Source: Spirochaeta sp. (GTDB taxonomy: Bacteria > Spirochaetota > Spirochaetia > DSM-27196 > Alkalispirochaetaceae). From it: 9,458 bases of DNA. The notes beneath the pieces are model-generated. The model was not told where the DNA came from, made no database searches, and was given only the letters and a program-made list of their open reading frames with translations. The stretch lies in assembly GCA_027859055.1 (NCBI GenBank), contig JAQIBO010000241.1:1-9458 (forward strand), read 5' to 3'. The translations under genes and the position numbers were made by a program. Below are positions 5,885 through 9,458 of this stretch, in pieces (the first letter of the stretch is position 1; every line of letters starts with the position of its first letter).

Positions 5885-7132
5885 TTACCCGCGCGGGAAG
5901 ATATTTCCAGCGGTCGGGCAGGAAACCAGGTTTTTGGAGGGGAAGCGACTCAGTTGTCGATACCCGTCCTTTTCGACGACGAACATCTCCTCGATTCGAG
6001 CTCCGTCCCCGTCTTCACCGTAGTACGTCTCCAGAGCAAAGACGTTGCCTTCCTGAAGCGTTTCCGGGTGATCAAAGGAAAACCAGCGGCTGATGACCGG
6101 TTTTGCCCAGTGGGTCATACCGATACCGTGACCGAGTTGCAGCGCGAATGCCTCCGCTTCGTTCTTGAGACCGAGTTCCTGAGCCGACGGCCATACTGCG
6201 GCGATGTCGGCGGTGCTTACTCCCGGTTTCAGGAGTTTGGCAGCATCAAAGAGCCAGTTCCACGCTTTGTCGTATATCTTGAGCTGCTTGTCCGACGGCG
6301 GCCCGATCACAAACGTCTGGTAGTAACAGGTGTGGTACCCGTTAAAGACACTGACGATATCGATATAGAGCATGTCACCCATCCGCAGCATCCGGTCCGA
6401 CGCGTCGTGAGGGTGTGGTTGTGAACGGTTACCACTGATAACGTTGACGTTCTGAATCTCTTCCGCGCCAAGCTCGTAGATCCGGTGCCGGAGAAGGGCG
6501 TTGATCTCGTTTTCTCTCATTCCCGGCTTCGCCGTACTCACGACGTCCCAGAATGCGGCTTCGTCAATCGCGATCGACAGTTCGATCAAATCGACCTCTT
6601 CTTTGGTCTTTATCTTTTGCGGTTCCAGAATCGTCTGTTGGCCATCAACGACGTTAATGCCCTCTTCCTGTAAAGCCAGCATAAAGGGAATCTCGGTCAT
6701 ATCTATCCCGAGGGGCTCCTTTTCAACTCCCCACTCTTTCAGGAGCGACTTGATCTCCTTGGCGAAATTCTTTGCATGCTCGTAGACAACCGCCGTCGGA
6801 AAAGAGCCGCGCATCGCGCCGCCGGTAAAGGGGAAGATCCGGTCCGCGATCCAGGGACAGAGCGCCTTTTTTGATTCAATCGCACTGCCGGCTTCGTAGA
6901 GAATCGGGTCCCTGTCGGCCGATACCAGCGCCGCCCGCGCCAGCTTGTTGTTCATCCAGTCGTTGAGTTTGGTACTGGTGATGTAGCGTATCGCGTCGTG
7001 ATCGAAAGCAAGAAGCGCCCCCAAGCCGTCTTTTCGAATCTGCTCCTGCGTTTTGCGCAACCGATCCTTCCGAAGCTTGTCATAGTCGATTCTAATCTCA
7101 CAATCTGTTGCCATTGTGCCTAAAGTTCCCAT
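5885..7132 (-). CDS. M24-family (creatinase/aminopeptidase P fold) protein with a substituted metal ligand
   Basis: This 415-residue protein has the two-domain layout of aminopeptidase P, creatinase and DddP-type proteins: an N-terminal creatinase-like domain (about 20-165) and a C-terminal pita-bread domain (about 175-395). Visible active-site positions are His240 or His242 in SQPHPHDASDR, Asp258 in MLYIDI, His335 in LGHGIGMTH, Glu368 in FALETY and Glu381 in ARIEEM. The second metal aspartate, expected 11 residues after the first in GYHxD, is Cys269 (GYHTCYYQTF). The metal-free enzyme creatinase also lacks this residue, so this may not be a classic dinuclear peptidase; a C-N or C-S bond-cleaving activity is possible. 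The start at 7132 is supported by AGGAGG 5 bases upstream; a second in-frame Met at residue 7 has no such site. It lies 59 bases after the isomerase gene and ends just before a terminator. Substrate unknown. Confidence 0.82.
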   Translation of the reverse strand: MGTLGTMATDCEIRIDYDKLRKDRLRKTQEQIRKDGLGALLAFDHDAIRYITSTKLNDWMNNKLARAALVSADRDPILYEAGSAIESKKALCPWIADRIFPFTGGAMRGSFPTAVVYEHAKNFAKEIKSLLKEWGVEKEPLGIDMTEIPFMLALQEEGINVVDGQQTILEPQKIKTKEEVDLIELSIAIDEAAFWDVVSTAKPGMRENEINALLRHRIYELGAEEIQNVNVISGNRSQPHPHDASDRMLRMGDMLYIDIVSVFNGYHTCYYQTFVIGPPSDKQLKIYDKAWNWLFDAAKLLKPGVSTADIAAVWPSAQELGLKNEAEAFALQLGHGIGMTHWAKPVISRWFSFDHPETLQEGNVFALETYYGEDGDGARIEEMFVVEKDGYRQLSRFPSKNLVSCPTAGNIFPRG

Positions 7133-7137
7133 TTATT

Positions 7138-7143
7138 CCTCCT
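7138..7143 (-). promoter_or_regulatory. Ribosome binding site of the M24-family gene
   Basis: A perfect AGGAGG on the minus strand, 5 bases before the ATG at 7132, selects this start over the internal Met at residue 7. The rest of the 59-base gap to the isomerase gene holds only a small GC-rich inverted repeat without a T-run, so the two genes are probably co-transcribed. Confidence 0.75.
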
Positions 7144-7191
7144 CGTAGAAGTCGTCGGCCCGTTCCCGGCCGAAATTATTGTGTGTGCCCG

Positions 7192-8013
7192 CTATGCAAG
7201 CACTTTCCGGAGCGTATCCAGATCTTTTTTAATTGCTGCCACCGGGTCGTCTCGCTCGGTAACAAGCGGGGGTACGTCGTAGTAGTTCTCGTTGACAAAC
7301 CACCCGTCGTACCCGAAGAGCTTCAGTACTTCGATCGACCGTTGGAGGTCGACGTCTCCCTCACCCAGCGGCGCTCCACTGAGATCCCCGTTCTTTCCGT
7401 CCTTGGCGTGAACCTGGACGATGTACGGATAGAGCGGTTCAATGATGTCCGGGGTGTACAGACCACTGTTGAGATAATAGTTCTGCAAATCGAAGTAGAG
7501 GCGCAGGTTTTTCCGGTCCACCGCATCAAAGAGACGAACCGTGTCTTCCGGAGTCATGCAGTTCTCTTCCGCAAGAAGCACACCGTGGTCAGCAGCAAAA
7601 TCGCATGCCCATTGCAGCTCTTTTACAAGCCGTTCAAATCGGTCCGGCGGGCGAGCATCGCTTTTTACGAAGTTCGGCACCATAACGATCTCAATCCCCA
7701 TTACCTCGGCGGTCTCTATCGCTTTGGTAATGCCGGTACGAACAATCGTGTGTTCCTCGCTGCCCGGCGGATCAAACATGCAGTAGAAATCTGTAACCCG
7801 GGTGGTAATCGACGCAAAGTCGATGCCGTAGCGGTCGGCTTCTTCGAGGTACGCCTGCTGAGTGACCGGTTTTGAAAGAGGAAACCCCTTTTCGTAATCA
7901 CCGGTGATCAGCTGCAAACCATCGTATCCGAGTTCGGCCACAAACCTGCATACATATGGACCGGTAATCGGCATCGTCCATTCGCATATTCCAATTTTAT
8001 TTTCTGTCGCCAT
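7192..8013 (-). CDS. Sugar phosphate isomerase/epimerase-family TIM-barrel protein (IolE/IolI/hydroxypyruvate isomerase-like)
   Basis: This 273-residue protein has the length and pattern of the xylose isomerase-like TIM-barrel (AP endonuclease 2) superfamily. The four metal-ligand positions of the sugar epimerases appear in order: Glu149 or Glu150 in LLAEEN, Asp175 in YFDLQNYY, His202 in VQVHAKDG and Glu242 in FVNENYY. The N-terminus KIGICEWTMP (residues 6-15) followed by ELGYDGLQL is typical of beta-strand 1 and its helix. No signal peptide or membrane segment is seen, so it is cytoplasmic. It should isomerise, epimerise or dehydrate a keto sugar or inosose. With an IolG-like dehydrogenase immediately upstream (24 bases), an inosose isomerase or dehydratase role is attractive but is inferred from context only. 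AAAGGA about 9 bases before the ATG supports the start. Confidence 0.85.
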   Translation of the reverse strand: MATENKIGICEWTMPITGPYVCRFVAELGYDGLQLITGDYEKGFPLSKPVTQQAYLEEADRYGIDFASITTRVTDFYCMFDPPGSEEHTIVRTGITKAIETAEVMGIEIVMVPNFVKSDARPPDRFERLVKELQWACDFAADHGVLLAEENCMTPEDTVRLFDAVDRKNLRLYFDLQNYYLNSGLYTPDIIEPLYPYIVQVHAKDGKNGDLSGAPLGEGDVDLQRSIEVLKLFGYDGWFVNENYYDVPPLVTERDDPVAAIKKDLDTLRKVLA

Positions 8014-8037
8014 CTGTGCTTTTCCTTTCGCCTTGCG

Positions 8038-9045
8038 CTACCCGATTTCCGAGAGTTTTACCGGTCGGTGCTCGTCATACGACTTTCGGGCCGCCATTGA
8101 GAGCGCTACGGCGATCCGCCCGTCACGCCCGGTGGAAGGCGGGGCTGTGTCATTCATGATGCAATCGACAAAGCCCTGCATCTCCCCGAGAAATGCCGCG
8201 GGGTAACGTTCGATATTGAAATAGAGCGGAACGTCGCTGTGCGTCCCCTGGGGATCGATGTACTCGACCCGGGTGGGTGTCTCGTTCCGGCCGAAAACCG
8301 TCCGGGTCTTTCCGCATACTTCAACCCGCTGATCGTAGCTGAACCCGGTCTGCCGCGAGTTGTTGATTGAGCCGACGGCACCGTTGGAGAACCGCAGACT
8401 GATCATCGTGGTATCCAGATCGCCAAGCTGCCCGATCCGTTCGTCGACCATGACACTTCCCGTTGCATAGACCTCTTCGATTTCGTATCCCGAGAGGTAG
8501 CGAGCCATATCGAAGTCGTGCACCGAGGTATCAAAGAAGATTCCCCCACACACTTTGAGGTACTCCAGGTGCGGCGGTTTTGGATCACGGCTGGTGATGT
8601 TCACGATCATCGGTTCCCCGGCACTTCCGTCGGCAACCATCTCCCGTACTTTTTTAAACGTCGGGTCGAAGCGGCGGTTAAAGGCAACCATGAACTTGAC
8701 ACTCTTTTCCGTCACGAACTCCAGAACACTGTCGATCGCTTCGAGGGTAGTCGCGATCGGTTTTTCGCAGAGTATGTGTTTCCCGGCGGCGGCGGTCGCT
8801 CGGATCACCTCGTCATGGGTATCCGTCGAGGTCGCAATCACAACACCGTCGACATCGTCCCGTTCAAGGACCTTTCGGTAGTCGTCGTACAGGTCGATCC
8901 CCTGGACGGCGCACGCCCCGACCCGCTCCATACTGATGTCACTGGCGCATACGAGTTCCGCTTCCGGTATCATATACGCGATGTTTTTGGAATGAATCTG
9001 TCCTTGCCGCCCCATTCCCAAGACGGCGAGACGCACCTTTCCCAT
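8038..9045 (-). CDS. iolG: Gfo/Idh/MocA-family oxidoreductase, inositol 2-dehydrogenase-like
   Basis: This 335-residue NAD(P)-dependent dehydrogenase opens with a Rossmann fold, KVRLAVLGMGRQGQIHSKNI (3-22), followed by CASDIS with an acidic residue where NAD is usually preferred. The catalytic set known from Bacillus IolG is present: Lys95 in CEKP, Asp172 and His176 in GGIFFDTSVHDFDMARYL. The following region (EEVYATGSVMVDERIG, NSRQTGFSYDQRVEV) also reads like IolG proteins. It should oxidise myo-inositol or a related cyclitol or sugar to the 2-keto form. The ATG at 9045 is preceded by GGGAGGA; an upstream in-frame TTG at 9066 would place that ribosome binding site inside the gene. It lies between the transporter ATPase and the isomerase, fitting uptake followed by oxidation and isomerisation. 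Glucose, scyllo-inositol or aldose specificity cannot be excluded, since this superfamily is broad. Confidence 0.85.
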   Translation of the reverse strand: MGKVRLAVLGMGRQGQIHSKNIAYMIPEAELVCASDISMERVGACAVQGIDLYDDYRKVLERDDVDGVVIATSTDTHDEVIRATAAAGKHILCEKPIATTLEAIDSVLEFVTEKSVKFMVAFNRRFDPTFKKVREMVADGSAGEPMIVNITSRDPKPPHLEYLKVCGGIFFDTSVHDFDMARYLSGYEIEEVYATGSVMVDERIGQLGDLDTTMISLRFSNGAVGSINNSRQTGFSYDQRVEVCGKTRTVFGRNETPTRVEYIDPQGTHSDVPLYFNIERYPAAFLGEMQGFVDCIMNDTAPPSTGRDGRIAVALSMAARKSYDEHRPVKLSEIG

Positions 9046-9049
9046 GGAG

Positions 9050-9056
9050 TCCTCCC
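9050..9056 (-). promoter_or_regulatory. Ribosome binding site of the IolG-like gene
   Basis: GGGAGGA reads on the minus strand 4 bases before the ATG at 9045 and decides for this start over the TTG at 9066. The rest of the 47-base gap to the transporter gene shows neither a hairpin nor a clear promoter. Confidence 0.7.
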
Positions 9057-9092
9057 GGATCCTCAAATTTTACACGCGGTTGTATGTTGCTC

Positions 9093-9458
9093 TTATTCCA
9101 CGTGGGCAATCGCGGTTATGAGATTCCCCTCCGTAATCTCTTCACCTTCGAACACTCCGGTAATCCGGCCTTCGCGCATCGCAACGATGCGGTCGCTGAC
9201 ACCCATGATCTCCGGCATCTCCGAACTGATAACGATCACCGCTATCCCGTCTTCCGCCAGTTTGGCGATCAACTTGTGTATCTCCGCTTTGGAGCCGACA
9301 TCGATACCCCGCGTCGGCTCATCCAGTATCAGGAGTCGAGGCGACAGGCAGAGCCATTTCGCAATCACGATCTTCTGCTGGTTTCCGCCGCTCAGCTTGA
9401 CCACTTCCTGGAGGGCGCTCGGCGTAGAAATCGAAAGCTTCTTTTTGTATTCGTCAAA
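9093..9458 (-). CDS. Sugar ABC transporter ATP-binding protein (RbsA/MglA type), C-terminal part (cut by window edge)
   Basis: The reading frame is open to the right edge of the window, showing the last 121 residues of the second ATPase domain. The ABC signature LSGGNQQK, the Walker B and D-loop sequence LLILDEPTRGIDVGSK, and the SSEMPEI switch-region segment are all typical of the duplicated carbohydrate importer ATPases (ribose, galactose, xylose, inositol systems). It should power uptake of a sugar or cyclitol at the inner face of the membrane with a permease and a periplasmic or lipoprotein binding protein whose genes are not in this window. It ends in TAA 47 bases before the IolG-like start, so it may be part of the same transcript. 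Substrate cannot be told from the ATPase. A GTG within the frame at 9404 is an internal valine codon, not the start. Confidence 0.92.
   Translation of the reverse strand, partial: FDEYKKKLSISTPSALQEVVKLSGGNQQKIVIAKWLCLSPRLLILDEPTRGIDVGSKAEIHKLIAKLAEDGIAVIVISSEMPEIMGVSDRIVAMREGRITGVFEGEEITEGNLITAIAHVE

Noticed and set aside
7133..7191. GC-rich inverted repeat between the isomerase and M24 genes, considered as a terminator.
   Set aside because: The stem is only about 5 bp and there is no T-run after it on the minus strand.
7108..7875. A 255-codon open frame on the + strand opposite the isomerase gene.
   Set aside because: The minus-strand frame carries the full epimerase metal site; the + strand translation has no recognisable features and runs across a gene boundary.

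Overview
All genes in this window lie on the minus strand, so the text reads from high to low coordinates. The sequence is moderately GC-rich, densely packed, and uses strong AGGAGG-type ribosome binding sites and overlapping start/stop codons, as expected of a bacterial chromosome. There are no rRNA, tRNA, CRISPR or mobile-element signatures. The gene content (sugar ABC transport, acyl-CoA based energy conservation) suits a heterotrophic, probably fermentative bacterium. A spirochaete or other anaerobe is my guess, but the sequence does not settle the phylum.

Unit 1 (right part, about 9458 down to 5816) is a carbohydrate/cyclitol uptake and catabolism cluster. It holds the C-terminal end of a sugar ABC-transporter ATPase (cut by the window edge), an IolG-like Gfo/Idh/MocA dehydrogenase, a TIM-barrel sugar isomerase/epimerase with a complete Glu-Asp-His-Glu metal site, and a creatinase/aminopeptidase-P fold (M24) protein in which the second metal-ligand Asp is Cys. 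It ends in a strong hairpin terminator 15 bases after the M24 stop codon. The three mismatches of the + strand palindrome all become G-U wobbles in the minus-strand RNA.

Unit 2 (left part, about 5815 down to 1 and beyond) is a tight operon. It encodes a stand-alone CoA-acylating aldehyde dehydrogenase, the beta and alpha subunits of a succinyl-CoA synthetase-type ADP-forming CoA ligase, then E1-alpha, E1-beta and the start of E2 of an acetoin/2-oxoacid dehydrogenase complex. Three of its gene junctions are 4-base stop/start overlaps (GTGA or ATGA) and the last two genes are 9 bases apart, so the enzymes are probably made together.

The simplest reading of unit 2 is an oxidative, ATP-yielding module. 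The E1/E2 complex would cleave a ketol or oxidise a 2-oxoacid to an acyl-CoA, giving a free aldehyde if the substrate is acetoin-like. The aldehyde dehydrogenase would convert the aldehyde to a second acyl-CoA, and the SucCD-like ligase would convert acyl-CoA to acid plus ATP. Departures from consensus in the ligase alpha subunit suggest that its acid is not ordinary succinate. The pairing resembles the acylating dehydrogenase plus ADP-forming ligase pair described for sulfoacetaldehyde/sulfoacetate metabolism, but no sulfonate-specific gene is visible here. A link between unit 1 (substrate uptake and first steps) and unit 2 (terminal oxidation) is plausible from adjacency but unproven.
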